Positions 53,164 through 62,891 are shown, counted from the stretch's first letter. The stretch: DNA of 64,000 nt from Gordonia hirsuta DSM 44140 = NBRC 16056 (GCF_000333015.1 NZ_BANT01000014.1:1-64000); one strand, 5' to 3'. Numbers and translations are program-made. The notes: generated by a model not told the origin, from the letters alone.

Positions 53164-53877
53164 GTGTCAGCCTTCACTCGGACCAGCCGCCGTATCGCCC
53201 AAGGCGCCGTGATCAGTGCGCTCGGCGTCGCGGTCGCGATGGGCACCACAGCATGCAGCTCGGGCAAGATCTCCCAGACCAACAACATGGAAGCGGCGAT
53301 CAACGGCGCCAACGGCACCCTGGTGCTCGACAACGTCGATCACGCCGGAGCGCAGACGCTCAACGTCGGCAGCATCGGTGTCCGGAACCTGCACATCATC
53401 TACCCGACCGGCAAGGCCGCCGACATCTACGGCAACGGCGGCCCCTTCCAGATCGGGTTCAGCATCGTCAACGACAGCAATGTCCGCAAGGTGCGCCTGA
53501 CCGGGATCACCCCGGTCAAGGGCAAGGTCGAGTTCTTGACCACCGCCTCCGACGGCACCGTGACCCGCGCGGCCGGCCCGGGTAACGCCGGTCTGATCGC
53601 CCCCAACGGCGCTCTGGTGGCGGGCTTCCCGTCCAATGTGGAGCCCGAGGTCGCAGCCAAGGACGGCATCAAGCGCCTCGATGTGGAGCTGACCGGCGCC
53701 GGTGACACGGTCGCCGCCGGCCTGAACACTCCGCTGACGCTGACCTTTGAGATCGTCGACCTGCTCGGCAACTCGCTGGGCAACCAGTCGATCACCGTGC
53801 AGACGCCGGTCGATGCCAGCGCGATCAACGAGCGCGGCGATGTGGTGCGCGATATCCAGAGCGAGTCCGGTAACTGA
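53164..53877 (+). CDS. lpqE: LpqE-like secreted lipoprotein
   Basis: 237 residues. Signal peptide and lipobox (M-G-T-T-A-C, about residue 30), then a beta-sandwich-like domain (I-G-V-R-N-L-H-I-I-Y-P, I-G-F-S-I-V-N-D-S-N-V-R-K-V-R-L, L-T-L-T-F-E-I-V-D-L-L-G). GTG 53164 has a GGAGGA site. It occupies the lpqE position between carD and radA in mycobacteria. The fold suggests a copper-chaperone-like sandwich, but the usual His/Met copper ligands are not seen. Function unknown. Confidence 0.82.
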   Translation: MSAFTRTSRRIAQGAVISALGVAVAMGTTACSSGKISQTNNMEAAINGANGTLVLDNVDHAGAQTLNVGSIGVRNLHIIYPTGKAADIYGNGGPFQIGFSIVNDSNVRKVRLTGITPVKGKVEFLTTASDGTVTRAAGPGNAGLIAPNGALVAGFPSNVEPEVAAKDGIKRLDVELTGAGDTVAAGLNTPLTLTFEIVDLLGNSLGNQSITVQTPVDASAINERGDVVRDIQSESGN

Positions 53878-53897
53878 TTCGTCTCTGACAGGCAGCC

Positions 53898-53937
53898 CGC
53901 CAGGCCCTCGATCATCCCGGTGATCGAGGGCCTGGCG
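53898..53937 (+). terminator. 17-bp perfect terminator hairpin after lpqE
   Basis: Arms 53898-53914 and 53921-53937 pair without mismatch around a six-base loop, 21 bases after the lpqE stop. It separates lpqE from the leaderless radA promoter. Confidence 0.88.
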
Positions 53938-54004
53938 CATCCGGACCACGCGAGGGGTGCGCGGCCGCCGGCCGGTTGTCACCGGCCGCCACTACAGTGG
54001 GTCC

Positions 54005-55387
54005 GTGGCAAAAGCGAAGCCGGTCTTCCGGTGCGGGTTGTGCGGGCACCAGGTTCCCAAATGGGTCGGACGCTGCCCCGACTGCGGCGAGTGGGGCTCG
54101 ATCGAAGAGGGTGCGCCCGCGGTGGCCGCCGGCGCCGGCCCGGCGTCGGTGGCCCCGCGCAGTCCGGCCGTTCCGATCACGCAGATCGATGCGAACGCGG
54201 CCGGGGCCACACCGACCGGAATCGCCGAATTCGACCGGGTGCTCGGTCGCGGCGTGGTGCCCGGTTCGGTGATTCTGCTGGCCGGGGAACCCGGGGTCGG
54301 CAAATCGACCCTGCTGCTGGAGACCGTCAAACACTGGGCCCGGGCCGGGCGGACCGCCCTGTACGTGACCGGCGAGGAATCGGCCGGGCAGGTACGACTG
54401 CGCGCCGAACGCACCGATGCCGTCCACGAGAACGTCTACCTGGCCGCCGAGACCGATCTGGCCACGATCCTGGGTCACGTCGAACAGGTACGCCCGACGC
54501 TGCTGATCGTCGACTCGGTGCAGACGGTCGTGGCCACCGGCACCGACGGCGTCTCCGGCGGTGTCACCCAGATCCGTGCAGTCACCACCGCCCTGGTCTC
54601 ACTGGCCAAGAGCAGCGGAGTCGCGGTGGTGCTGGTCGGTCACGTCACCAAGGACGGGAACGTCGCTGGACCGCGTTCGCTGGAACATCTGGTCGACGTG
54701 GTCCTGGCCTTCGAAGGCGACCGACACACCTCACTGCGGCTGATCCGCGGCATCAAGAACCGCTTCGGGCCCTCGGACGAGGTCGGCTGTTTCGAACAGC
54801 GCAGCGACGGTATCCACGAGGTCGCCGATCCGTCGGGAATCTTCGTGCATCAGCGCGAGGGACCGGTGCCCGGCAGCGTGAACCTGGTGGCCATGGACGG
54901 CCGGCGCGCGCTGGTCGGCGAGATTCAGGCGCTGACGCACCAGACCGAGGCGAATATGCCGCGCCGGGCCGTCTCCGGTCTGGATCTGGCACGGGTGTCG
55001 ATGATGCTGGCGGTGGCCGGGAAGAATGGCTTCTTCAAATCGTTCAACCAGGAGGTCTACGTCTCGACGGTCGGCGGGATGAAGGTCACCGAACCGGCTG
55101 CCGACTTGGCGATCTTCCTGGCCCTGCTGTCCTCGCACCGGAACGCTCCGGTCGTTCCGGGCACCATCGCCATCGGCGAGGTCGGCCTGACCGGCGAGGT
55201 GCGCCGGGTGTCCTCGACGGCCCGGCGGGTGGCCGAAGCCAAACGGCTCGGCTTCACCCATGTGCTGATTCCGTCCGGGACCGACGAGCAGATGCCCGGC
55301 GGCATCCGGGTCACGCAGGTCGCCGACCTGTCGGAGGCCTCCCGGGCGGCGACCATGCACGTGGCCGCCGACCCCGCACCCTTCTGA
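54005..55387 (+). CDS. radA: DNA repair protein RadA
   Basis: 460 residues. Zinc finger C10-x2-C13...C24-x2-C27, Walker A G-E-P-G-V-G-K-S-T (94-102), Walker B L-L-I-V-D-S-V-Q, RadA-specific K-N-R-F-G (251-255), and a C-terminal Lon protease-like domain. A RecA-related helicase that extends recombination intermediates. GTG 54005 lies six bases after TACAGT, so a leaderless mRNA; the Cys cluster confirms this start. DisA, a known RadA partner in Bacillus, is encoded nearby at 56.1 kb. Confidence 0.96.
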   Translation: MAKAKPVFRCGLCGHQVPKWVGRCPDCGEWGSIEEGAPAVAAGAGPASVAPRSPAVPITQIDANAAGATPTGIAEFDRVLGRGVVPGSVILLAGEPGVGKSTLLLETVKHWARAGRTALYVTGEESAGQVRLRAERTDAVHENVYLAAETDLATILGHVEQVRPTLLIVDSVQTVVATGTDGVSGGVTQIRAVTTALVSLAKSSGVAVVLVGHVTKDGNVAGPRSLEHLVDVVLAFEGDRHTSLRLIRGIKNRFGPSDEVGCFEQRSDGIHEVADPSGIFVHQREGPVPGSVNLVAMDGRRALVGEIQALTHQTEANMPRRAVSGLDLARVSMMLAVAGKNGFFKSFNQEVYVSTVGGMKVTEPAADLAIFLALLSSHRNAPVVPGTIAIGEVGLTGEVRRVSSTARRVAEAKRLGFTHVLIPSGTDEQMPGGIRVTQVADLSEASRAATMHVAADPAPF

Positions 55388-55408
55388 CTCCGGGGCGCGG
55401 CGGGCACC

Positions 55409-55942
55409 TCAGCCCTGCGGCGCCTTCACCGCGCCTTCCTTGTAGCCCTCGAAATGCTTGCGCAGGTTGATTTCGACAAAGATCCCGTACGCCGCGGCCA
55501 CCGGGGCCTCGAAGCCGTCGAGGTAGGCCTGGGACCGCACGTAGACCTTGCGGCCGCTCTTGCCCAGGACCTCGGCGGTGAAGCGCAGGGTGGAGCCGAG
55601 TGGGATCGGCTTGGCGTAGTCGATCTCCAGGTTCACCGTCACTACCGGTACGCCGATCAGGATCGACGCATTGCCCATCACCTCGTCGAACGCGGCCGAG
55701 AGGATGCCGCCGTGGATCACGCCGGGACCGCCTTGCATCCAGTCCACGACCGGCATGGTCGCGGTGACGCAGAAGTCCTCGCCCGCCGTGACATTCAGCC
55801 GCAGACCCACCGGGGCGTCGAGTCCGCACCCGAAACACATCGAATGATGCACCCGCATGGGCTCGCCGGGACCGGGCACCTTGGGGTGCCTGGTCATCGG
55901 TTCGAGATTCGCGGGCAGCTCGAGTTCATGCTTCACGCCCAT
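55409..55942 (-). CDS. PaaI-type hotdog thioesterase
   Basis: 177 residues. Single hotdog fold with G-V-I-H-G-G-I-L-S-A-A-F-D-E-V-M-G (catalytic helix, Asp/Glu) preceded by H-H-S-M-C-F-G-C-G-L-D-A-P-V-G-L, the C-x-x-C-G entry typical of this actinobacterial group. It hydrolyses acyl-CoA thioesters; substrate unknown. ATG 55942 is the first start before the conserved region. It lies on the opposite strand between radA and disA. Confidence 0.9.
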   Translation of the reverse strand: MGVKHELELPANLEPMTRHPKVPGPGEPMRVHHSMCFGCGLDAPVGLRLNVTAGEDFCVTATMPVVDWMQGGPGVIHGGILSAAFDEVMGNASILIGVPVVTVNLEIDYAKPIPLGSTLRFTAEVLGKSGRKVYVRSQAYLDGFEAPVAAAYGIFVEINLRKHFEGYKEGAVKAPQG

Positions 55943-56119
55943 TGACGCTAAGCCAGACCCGAAATCACCGCTACGTCGGCCCCGGCCGGGTCCGATCGGC
56001 CCTTCGCTGCGCGGCCGTGCGGCGGCTCGATCAGCTCCAGGTCGATTCCGATGCCCACCCCCGGTTACGCTGAGCCCGAGCCCGAGCCGGCGTTTGTGAC
56101 GAATCAAGGGGATCCCGAT

Positions 56120-57208
56120 ATGCCGATGAGCATCAGCCCACCCTCCGAGCAGATCCGTTCGACGCTGCGCCGCGTCGCACCCGGAACCGGGCTGCGCGAC
56201 GGCCTCGAGCGGATCCTGCGCGGCGGCACCGGCGCATTGATCGTCCTGGGCTACGGCGAGGACACCGAACGGATCTGCGACGGCGGTTTCCATCTGGACG
56301 TCGAGTTCGCCCCGACCAGGCTGCGGGAACTGGCGAAGATGGACGGGGCCGTGGTGCTCTCCGACGACGGCACCCGCATCCTGCGAGCCAATGTGCAGCT
56401 GGTGCCCGATCCGACGATCCCGACCGCCGAATCCGGGACCCGCCACCGCGCTGCCGAACGCACCGCCGTTCAGACCGGGGTGCCGGTGATCTCGGTGAGT
56501 GCCTCGATGTCGATCGTGAGCCTCTATGTCGCCGGCCACCGGCGCGTGGTGGAGAACCCGGACGCACTGCTGTCGCGCGCGAACGTCGCCCTGGCCACCC
56601 TGGAGCGGTACAAGGCCCGCCTCGACGAGGTCAGCGCCCAGCTCTCCCGCGCCGAGATCGAAGACTATGTGCTGCTGCGCGATGCGTGCAGCGCCGCCCA
56701 GCGGATGGAGATGGTCCGCCGGGTGGGCGCCGAGATCGAGGAGTACGTACTCGAGCTCGGCGTCTACGGCCGCCAGGTCGCACTGCAGCTCGAGGAGCTG
56801 ATCAGCGACAACGACATGATGCGCGAGTTACTGGTGCGCGACTACCATTCGGCCCCCGAACCGGCCAGCACCGAACAGGTGCGCCAGATCCTCGATGCGC
56901 TGGAGAACCTGTCGAGCGCGGACCTGCTGGATCTGACCCTGGTAGCCGGCGCCTTCGGCTATCCCACCACCATCGAGGCGCAGGATCTGCCGATGACCCC
57001 GCGCGGGTATCGGTTGCTGGCCCGGATCTCCCGGCTGCAGTTCGGGCACATCGACCGGCTGGTCCGCGAGTTCGGTTCACTGCAGTCGCTGCTGGCGTGC
57101 AGCGCCGCCGACCTGCAGGCGGTCGAGGGTATCGGCAGCATCTGGGCCCGACACATCCGCGAGGGCCTGTCCCGGCTGGCCGAAGCCAGCCTGGAACGGT
57201 TCGATTGA
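56120..57208 (+). CDS. disA: DNA integrity scanning diadenylate cyclase DisA
   Basis: 362 residues. DAC domain with D-G-A (75-77) and G-T-R-H-R-A-A-E-R (106-114), a central helical spine, and a C-terminal helix-hairpin-helix DNA-binding domain ([18 protein letters not shown]). It makes cyclic di-AMP and reports DNA lesions. ATG 56120 has AAGGGG at eight bases; earlier in-frame starts lack support. An imperfect 20-bp repeat spans its stop. Confidence 0.96.
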   Translation: MPMSISPPSEQIRSTLRRVAPGTGLRDGLERILRGGTGALIVLGYGEDTERICDGGFHLDVEFAPTRLRELAKMDGAVVLSDDGTRILRANVQLVPDPTIPTAESGTRHRAAERTAVQTGVPVISVSASMSIVSLYVAGHRRVVENPDALLSRANVALATLERYKARLDEVSAQLSRAEIEDYVLLRDACSAAQRMEMVRRVGAEIEEYVLELGVYGRQVALQLEELISDNDMMRELLVRDYHSAPEPASTEQVRQILDALENLSSADLLDLTLVAGAFGYPTTIEAQDLPMTPRGYRLLARISRLQFGHIDRLVREFGSLQSLLACSAADLQAVEGIGSIWARHIREGLSRLAEASLERFD

Positions 57209-57239
57209 CGCGGCCCGAATTCGCCTGACGCGGGGCCGC
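57200..57239. repeat. imperfect 20-bp repeat across the disA stop
   Basis: TTCGATTGACGCGG (57200-57213) recurs as TTCGCCTGACGCGG (57220-57233), 12 of 14 identical with period 20. The first copy contains the disA stop TGA (57206-57208) and the second a further TGA out of frame. Confidence 0.6.
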
Positions 57240-57243
57240 GGCT

Positions 57244-57963
57244 CTACTGCTCGGCCGGGGCGACCACGTTGAAGGTGATCGGTGCGGACTCCTTGGCCCC
57301 GACCTTGGCCACGGCCTGGTAGGCGCCGACCGGGATCGCCACCCGCGGCTTATCGCAGCCCGGGTTGCTGGTGGTGCCGGACCAGGTGATGTTGTCGTTC
57401 ACCTGCTGACCGGGCGCCAGGACCTGGTTGTTCACCGTCTTGTCCGGCGCGCAGTCCTGCGCGGTCCACAGGGTGCGGGTGCCGTCCAGGGACCGCACGA
57501 CGACGTTCTGCGAGGCCTTGCCCACATCACGTGCGCACGGTGCCAGGCCGCCGTTGGTGACCACGATGGTGAACACCGGCTGATCACCCTTGGTATAGGT
57601 CGGCTTGTCGGTGTAGAGCACCACCGACAACGCCTGATCGGAGCATTGCGCCGCCTCGGCGCCTTCCGCCGGCGGGGTCTGCACTCCGCTTTCGGAGGCC
57701 GGCGGAGCGGGCGGGTTGCTCGCGGCCGGCGGCTGGCCGCTCTCGACCGGTTTGTCCGGCGCGGGTTCACCGGCTCCGGTCTCGGGTTCGGATCCGGTGC
57801 TCTGGGTCGCCGCGGCGTTGGTGCTCTCGGGGTCCTCCCCACTGGAACCGGCCCAGATCACCAGGGCGATGACCAGGGCGATCGCGATCACCGCCGCAGC
57901 AACGGCGAGCAGCCGCCGCTTCCAGTACACCTCGGTAGGCAGCGGTCCCTGTGGTTCGATCAC
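57244..57963 (-). CDS. secreted/membrane-anchored protein, Rv3587c-like
   Basis: 239 residues. A short cytoplasmic start (VIEPQGPLPTEVYWKRR), one membrane helix (LLAVAAAVIAIALVIALVIW), a long Pro/Ala/Glu-rich linker, and an outer domain with V-F-T-I-V-V-T-N-G-G-L-A-P-C and four Cys (QCSD, PCARD, DCAP, GCDK), likely immunoglobulin-like. GTG 57963 lies seven bases after TACCGT, so a leaderless start; a start at 57999 is the alternative. Located between disA and the carbonic anhydrase as in mycobacteria. Function unknown. Confidence 0.83.
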   Translation of the reverse strand: MIEPQGPLPTEVYWKRRLLAVAAAVIAIALVIALVIWAGSSGEDPESTNAAATQSTGSEPETGAGEPAPDKPVESGQPPAASNPPAPPASESGVQTPPAEGAEAAQCSDQALSVVLYTDKPTYTKGDQPVFTIVVTNGGLAPCARDVGKASQNVVVRSLDGTRTLWTAQDCAPDKTVNNQVLAPGQQVNDNITWSGTTSNPGCDKPRVAIPVGAYQAVAKVGAKESAPITFNVVAPAEQ

Positions 57964-58111
57964 ATCTGCCACGGTATCGTCGCGGGCCGAAGCCGCCACC
58001 CACCTGCGGCGGCGTGTCGCTCAGATGAGGGACGGCGCACACCGGGCCCCGCCTGGGCTGGGTCCGGCATCCGTTTTCCGGGCAGGGCGCCGCCGGTGTG
58101 CCGGTCGCCGG

Positions 58112-58780
58112 CTAGTCGGTGGGCGCCGGCGCAGCGGCCTCGGGCACCGGCGTCGGCGGCCAGTCCACGCCGATGTCGCCGATCACACCGGAGAGCGTGG
58201 CCGCACCGTCGTTGAGGTGATAGTTCAGGCCGATCACCGCGAGCCGGCCGTCGGCGACGCGATCGGCGATGATCCGGCTCCGCTCGGTCAGCAGTTTGCC
58301 GGTCTCGACCACGTGCCGGGCCTCGAATTCGTCGGGCCGGACCAGGCCCTCGCCCCGGCCGGCGATCACACTGGGCATGACCCGTTCGACGATGCTGCGG
58401 ACATATCCCGGCGGCAGCTCGAGCTCGTCGAGGGCGCGCATGGTCGCCGAGATCGCGCCGCAGCTGTCGTGGCCGAGGACGACGATCAGCGGAACGTCGA
58501 GGATTTCGACGGCGAACTCGATGGATCCGAGCACCGAGGAGTCGATCACGTGTCCAGCGGTACGGACGACGAACATGTCGCCCAGGCCCTGATCGAAGAT
58601 GACCTCGGCAGCCACCCGCGAGTCACCGCAGCCGAAGAGCACCACGTGTGGGGTCTGGCCCTCGATCAGCTTGGCCCGATCGGCGATACCCTGGCTGGGA
58701 TGTATCGATTCGTCTCGAACAAAGCGTTCGTTGCCGTCTTTGATGACCTGCCATGCAGCTGCCGGAGTGAGATCCTTCAT
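58112..58780 (-). CDS. can: beta-carbonic anhydrase
   Basis: 222 residues. Zinc ligands Cys51, His103 and Cys106 with the Asp53-Arg55 dyad (G-C-G-D-S-R and L-G-H-D-S-C-G-A). Interconverts CO2 and bicarbonate in the cytoplasm. ATG 58780 fits homologues (K-D-L-T-P-A-A-A-W). Its start codon shares two bases with that of mutY on the other strand (CATG, 58778-58781), so its promoter must lie within the mutY coding sequence. The C-terminus is Pro/Ala-rich. Confidence 0.95.
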   Translation of the reverse strand: MKDLTPAAAWQVIKDGNERFVRDESIHPSQGIADRAKLIEGQTPHVVLFGCGDSRVAAEVIFDQGLGDMFVVRTAGHVIDSSVLGSIEFAVEILDVPLIVVLGHDSCGAISATMRALDELELPPGYVRSIVERVMPSVIAGRGEGLVRPDEFEARHVVETGKLLTERSRIIADRVADGRLAVIGLNYHLNDGAATLSGVIGDIGVDWPPTPVPEAAAPAPTD

Positions 58781-59741
58781 GACTTCTACTGATACACCCT
58801 CCGGACTGGAAAAGAATCGACTGGGTCGCATAAATAACGAAATCCTCGCCTGGTTCGCCACGGCACGGCGGCCGCTCCCCTGGCGCGAATCCGGCATCTC
58901 GGGCTGGCAGATCCTGGTCAGCGAGATCATGCTGCAGCAGACGCCGGTGGCCCGGGTGACCGGTCCGTGGACGGACTGGGTGCGGCGCTGGCCGGTGCCG
59001 TCGGCGCTGGCCGCCGAGCCGGCCGGGGAGGTGGTGCGGGCCTGGGGCAAGCTGGGCTATCCGCGACGGGCGCTGCGGTTGCATGAATGCGCGAAAACCC
59101 TTGCCGCAGAACACGATGACCAAGTTCCCGCCGATGTGGAAACCCTGCTCGGCCTTCCCGGAATCGGCGACTACACCGCTCGCGCGGTCGCCTGCTTCGC
59201 CTACGGGCAGGCGGTCCCGGTGGTCGACACGAATGTGCGCCGGGTGATCGCTCGCCTCGTGCACGGCCGCGAACCGGGAAACCCCGCCAAGGCCGATCTG
59301 ACCGACGCCCAGGCCCTGGCGCCGCGCACCGGCGACGGCGCCCTCGCACCGCGGGCCCCGGAGTTCTCGGCGGCACTGATGGAACTGGGCGCGCTGGTCT
59401 GCACCGCACGCAACCCCGACTGCGCGGCATGCCCCGTCTCCGGCGACTGCCGCTGGCTGGTCCGTGGCCGTCCCGCCTACGACGGACCGCCCCGCCGCGC
59501 CCAGAAGTACGAGGGCACCGACCGGCAGGCGCGCGGGCGGCTCCTGGATGTGCTGCGCGAGTCGACCGGCCCGGTGTCCCGGGCCGCCCTGGACATCGCC
59601 TGGACCCGGGACAGCGGCCAGCGCAGTCGTGCCCTGGACTCTTTGCTCACCGACGGGCTGATCGAAGTGACCGACGACGGACTGTTCTGCCTCGCCGGCG
59701 AGTCCGGCACCCCCGTGCCCGGCACCCCCGTCTCCGGCTAG
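58779..59741 (+). CDS. mutY: A/G-specific adenine glycosylase MutY
   Basis: 320 residues. Helix-hairpin-helix glycosylase with L-V-S-E-I-M-L-Q-Q-T-P-V-A-R-V (catalytic Glu), L-P-G-I-G-D-Y-T-A-R-A-V-A, catalytic Asp in V-V-D-T-N-V-R-R-V, and the [4Fe-4S] cluster C-x6-C-x2-C-x5-C (C-T-A-R-N-P-D-C-A-A-C-P-V-S-G-D-C). Removes adenine opposite 8-oxoguanine. It lacks a full NUDT1-like C-terminal domain. No later ATG/GTG precedes the conserved fold, supporting ATG 58779. Confidence 0.95.
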   Translation: MTSTDTPSGLEKNRLGRINNEILAWFATARRPLPWRESGISGWQILVSEIMLQQTPVARVTGPWTDWVRRWPVPSALAAEPAGEVVRAWGKLGYPRRALRLHECAKTLAAEHDDQVPADVETLLGLPGIGDYTARAVACFAYGQAVPVVDTNVRRVIARLVHGREPGNPAKADLTDAQALAPRTGDGALAPRAPEFSAALMELGALVCTARNPDCAACPVSGDCRWLVRGRPAYDGPPRRAQKYEGTDRQARGRLLDVLRESTGPVSRAALDIAWTRDSGQRSRALDSLLTDGLIEVTDDGLFCLAGESGTPVPGTPVSG

Positions 59742-59759
59742 TCGATGTCCGGCTAGTCG
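59706..59759. repeat. 15-bp period repeats across the mutY stop
   Basis: Two GGCACCCCCGT copies with period 15 encode the end G-T-P-V-P-G-T-P-V-S-G. They are followed by TCCGGCTAGTCG at 59733-59744 and again at 59748-59759. The mutY stop TAG (59739-59741) lies in the first of the latter pair. Confidence 0.8.
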
Positions 59760-59765
59760 GCCGGT

Positions 59766-61958
59766 TCAGGCCGCGCCGGTGCAGGAGAGCATCCAGGCCA
59801 GCTCGAAGGCGGCCTCCTCCCACTGGCGATAGCGGCCGGAGGGGCCGCCGTGGCCGCTGTTCATCTCCGTCTTCAGCAGCACCGGCTTGCCCGAGGTGGT
59901 CGAATCCTGAAGGGCCGCCGCCCATTTCGCCGCCTCGGTGAACAGCACGCGGGTGTCGTGGAAGGAGTTCAGAATCAGCATCGCCGGATACGGCAGCGGC
60001 CGGACGTTCTCGTACGGGGAGTAGCTGCGGATGTAAGCGTACGCTTGCGCGTCGTCGAGCGGGTTGCCCCACTCGTCCCATTCGATCACCGTCAGCGGCA
60101 GACTCGGATCCAGGATCGAGGTGAGCGGATCGACGAAGGGGACCGCGGCCAGGATGCCGCCGAAGAGTTCGGGAGCCAGATTGGCCACCGCACCCATGAG
60201 CAGGCCGCCGGCCGAGCCGCCGTCGGCCACCAGCTGGGACGGCGTCGTGATCCCGGCGTCGACCAGATGCCGGGCCACGGCCACGAAATCGGTGAAGGTG
60301 TTCTTCTTGGCCAGCAACCGGCCGTCTTCGTACCAGCGCCGGCCCAGCTCACCGCCCCCGCGAACATGCGCGGTGGCCACCGCCATACCGCGGTCGAGCA
60401 GCGATAGCGCGGGGATCGAGAAGGCCGGATCGGAGCTGATCTCGTAGGCCCCGTAACCGTTGAGCACCAGCGGGATCGGCCCGTTTCCGACGGTATCGCC
60501 GCGCCGGACCACCGAGACCGGAATCCGGGTGCCGTCGTCGGCGGTGGCCCATTCCCGGGTGGCGATGTAGTCGGCCGGATCGAAATCGCCCAGGACCGCC
60601 GCCCGCTTGAGCAGGGTGCGCTGGCCGGTGCGCACATCGAGGTCGATGACCTCGGCCGGTTCGATGAAACTCGAGTAGCCGATCCGCAGGTGCGGTGCCG
60701 CCCACTCCGGGTTGGCTCCCAGACCGACCGAGCACAGTTCCTGATCGAAGGTGACCGGAGCGAAGTCTGCGAGCAGCGGCGGCTCGGTGCGGCCGCGCAG
60801 ATCGGCGATGGCGATCTGCGGCAGCGCCTGCGACCGATAGGACAGCACCAGAAAGTCAGCGAAGCAGTCGACATCCTCGATCCGGTGGGTCGACCGGTGC
60901 GGCACGATCGTGCGGCGCGCCGACGGCTCCTGCACCGGCATCACGTCCACGGCGAAATCGACCGCCGGACCCCCGTCTGTGCCGACACCGTCTGTGCCGA
61001 CACCGCCGGCAGGAACACCGCCGGTCGGGCCGTTGTGCACGAGTACGAAGTAGTCGCGACCGCCGAACACCGCGTGTTCGGCGGTGTATTCGACCTCGTC
61101 GATGCGCCCGGCGATCGAGGTCAGCGGCCCCGTCGGATCCGACATCGGCAGGTAGAGGTTCTCGGTGGTGACCTTGGAGCCGCTCGAGACGAACAGATAC
61201 TCGTTGCTCTGCGAGGCACCCACGCCGACCCAGAACGCCTCATCGGGTTCGTAGTAGATGCGGGTGTCGTCGCCGGAATCACCGACATCGTGGCGCCAGA
61301 CGGTGTCCGGGCGCCAGGCCTCATCGACGGTCAGATAGAACAGGTGCCGCGCATCCTTGGACCAAGTGGCTCCCCCGGCGGTGTTCTCGACCACATCAGG
61401 CAGCAGTTCCCCGGTCTCGAGGTCTTTGATGCGCAGGGTGTACCGCTCGTCGCCGACGGTGTCGACCGAGTACGCCAGCCAGCGGCCGTCATGGCTGACC
61501 GAGAAGGCACCGAGCGCGAAGAAGTCGTGCCCTTCGGCTTCGGCGTTGCTGTCCAGCAGCACCTGTTCGCCGGGGATCGGCCGGTCCGGGGTGATCTCCG
61601 GCGGCAGCCAGTCGTCGTCTCCGGAGATCGGCAGGCGGCACCGGATCCCGTAGGAGAGCCCCTCCTGGGTGCGCAGGTAGTACCAGTAGCGGCCCGACCG
61701 CACCGGCACGGACATGTCGGTCTCGCGGGTGCGGCCTTTGATCTCGGCGAAGATGTCGGCACGCAACTGCTCCAGCGGCGCCGTCTGCTCCTCGACGTAG
61801 GCGTTCTGGGCCTCCAGGTAGGCGGTCACCTCCGGGTCTTCCCGGTCACGCATCCATTCGTACGGATCGACGAAGACGTCGCCGTGGAACTCCCGGGTGG
61901 AGGGAACCTTCTTCGCCGTGGGCGGGACCAGCGGTTCAGGCAGCAGCGGTTCAGGCAT
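59766..61958 (-). CDS. ptrB: prolyl oligopeptidase family serine protease (oligopeptidase B-like)
   Basis: 730 residues. N-terminal beta-propeller (D-P-Y-E-W-M-R-D near residue 32) and C-terminal alpha/beta hydrolase with nucleophile [10 protein letters not shown], then the Asp/His region (L-N-S-F-H-D-T-R-V and S-G-H-G-G-P-S-G). Cleaves small peptides in the cytoplasm, typically after basic residues. A Gly-rich insertion in the propeller (about 310-335) contains a duplicated G-V-G-T-D unit encoded by a 15-bp repeat at 60,973-61,002. The start overlaps purC by eight bases. Confidence 0.93.
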   Translation of the reverse strand: MPEPLLPEPLVPPTAKKVPSTREFHGDVFVDPYEWMRDREDPEVTAYLEAQNAYVEEQTAPLEQLRADIFAEIKGRTRETDMSVPVRSGRYWYYLRTQEGLSYGIRCRLPISGDDDWLPPEITPDRPIPGEQVLLDSNAEAEGHDFFALGAFSVSHDGRWLAYSVDTVGDERYTLRIKDLETGELLPDVVENTAGGATWSKDARHLFYLTVDEAWRPDTVWRHDVGDSGDDTRIYYEPDEAFWVGVGASQSNEYLFVSSGSKVTTENLYLPMSDPTGPLTSIAGRIDEVEYTAEHAVFGGRDYFVLVHNGPTGGVPAGGVGTDGVGTDGGPAVDFAVDVMPVQEPSARRTIVPHRSTHRIEDVDCFADFLVLSYRSQALPQIAIADLRGRTEPPLLADFAPVTFDQELCSVGLGANPEWAAPHLRIGYSSFIEPAEVIDLDVRTGQRTLLKRAAVLGDFDPADYIATREWATADDGTRIPVSVVRRGDTVGNGPIPLVLNGYGAYEISSDPAFSIPALSLLDRGMAVATAHVRGGGELGRRWYEDGRLLAKKNTFTDFVAVARHLVDAGITTPSQLVADGGSAGGLLMGAVANLAPELFGGILAAVPFVDPLTSILDPSLPLTVIEWDEWGNPLDDAQAYAYIRSYSPYENVRPLPYPAMLILNSFHDTRVLFTEAAKWAAALQDSTTSGKPVLLKTEMNSGHGGPSGRYRQWEEAAFELAWMLSCTGAA
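60973..61002. repeat. 15-bp direct repeat within ptrB
   Basis: CCGTCTGTGCCGACA occurs twice back to back (60973-60987 and 60988-61002), encoding the repeated Gly-Val-Gly-Thr-Asp unit of the propeller insertion. Confidence 0.85.
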
Positions 61959-61959
61959 C
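61930..61959. repeat. 15-bp direct repeat at the purC-ptrB overlap
   Basis: AGCGGTTCAGGCAGC (61930-61944) and AGCGGTTCAGGCATC (61945-61959) differ at one base. The second contains both the purC stop and the ptrB start. The repeat gives ptrB its [10 protein letters not shown] beginning. Confidence 0.85.
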
Positions 61960-62862
61960 GGCGGCGTCCGGCCAGTCGGCGAATTCGCGCCCGGAGATGC
62001 GTTCGTAGGCCTCGATGTACCGCGCCCGGGTCTGGGCGACCACCTCGTCGGGCAGCGGCGGTGGAGCCTGGTCGCCGTGGCGGTCCCAGCCGGACTCGGC
62101 CGAGGTGAGCCAGTTGCGCACGATCTGCTTGTCGAAGCTGGGCTGCACCTGCCCGGGGCGCCAGGTGGCGGCCTCCCAGTAGCGGGAGGAGTCCGGAGTC
62201 AGGACCTCGTCGGCCAGCACCAGGGAACCGTCCGGGGCCTGACCGAATTCGAATTTGGTGTCGGCCAGGATGATGCCGCGGTCCAGCGCCAGGTCGGCGG
62301 CCCGCCCGTAGATGTCCAGGGTCAGGTCGCGCAGGGTGCGGGCCAGCTCGTCGCCGACGTCCCGGGCCACCTGTTCGAAGCTGACGTTCTCATCGTGTTC
62401 GCCGACCGCCGCCTTGGTGGCAGGGGTGAAGATCGGCTCCGGGAGCCGGTCGGACTCGGTCAGTCCGGCCGGCAGCACGACCCCGCAGACCGCTCCGGTC
62501 TCGCGGTAGTCACTCAGTCCCGAACCGGTCAGATAGCCGCGGGCCACGCATTCGACCTGCACCATCGGCAGCTTGTGCACCACCATCGCGCGGCCGACCA
62601 GATCGGCCGGAATCCGCGGATCGGTCGGGCCGCCGGCCAGATGATTCGGGACGGTCAGCTCGTCGAACCAGAAGAAGCTCGCCGCGGTCAGGATCCGGCC
62701 CTTGTCGGGGATCGGGGTGTCCAGGACGAAGTCGTACGCCGAGATCCGGTCGGAGGTGACCAGCAGCAGCGTCTCATCGTCGATCTGGTAGATGTCGCGA
62801 ACCTTGCCGGACGCGATGTGCCGATAGTCGGCGAGGGTGGGGCGTTCGGGCCGGGTGTCCAT
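61951..62862 (-). CDS. purC: phosphoribosylaminoimidazole-succinocarboxamide synthase
   Basis: 303 residues, the longer actinobacterial/yeast-like form. ATP-grasp-type signature [36 protein letters not shown], and L-A-D-T-K-F-E-F-G. Adds aspartate to CAIR in purine synthesis. ATG 62862 has an AGAGGAC site. Follows purB by 29 bases, forming purB-purC-ptrB. Confidence 0.96.
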   Translation of the reverse strand: MDTRPERPTLADYRHIASGKVRDIYQIDDETLLLVTSDRISAYDFVLDTPIPDKGRILTAASFFWFDELTVPNHLAGGPTDPRIPADLVGRAMVVHKLPMVQVECVARGYLTGSGLSDYRETGAVCGVVLPAGLTESDRLPEPIFTPATKAAVGEHDENVSFEQVARDVGDELARTLRDLTLDIYGRAADLALDRGIILADTKFEFGQAPDGSLVLADEVLTPDSSRYWEAATWRPGQVQPSFDKQIVRNWLTSAESGWDRHGDQAPPPLPDEVVAQTRARYIEAYERISGREFADWPDAADA

Positions 62863-62891
62863 CAGCTGAGTCCTCTGGTGCGGATAACGGG

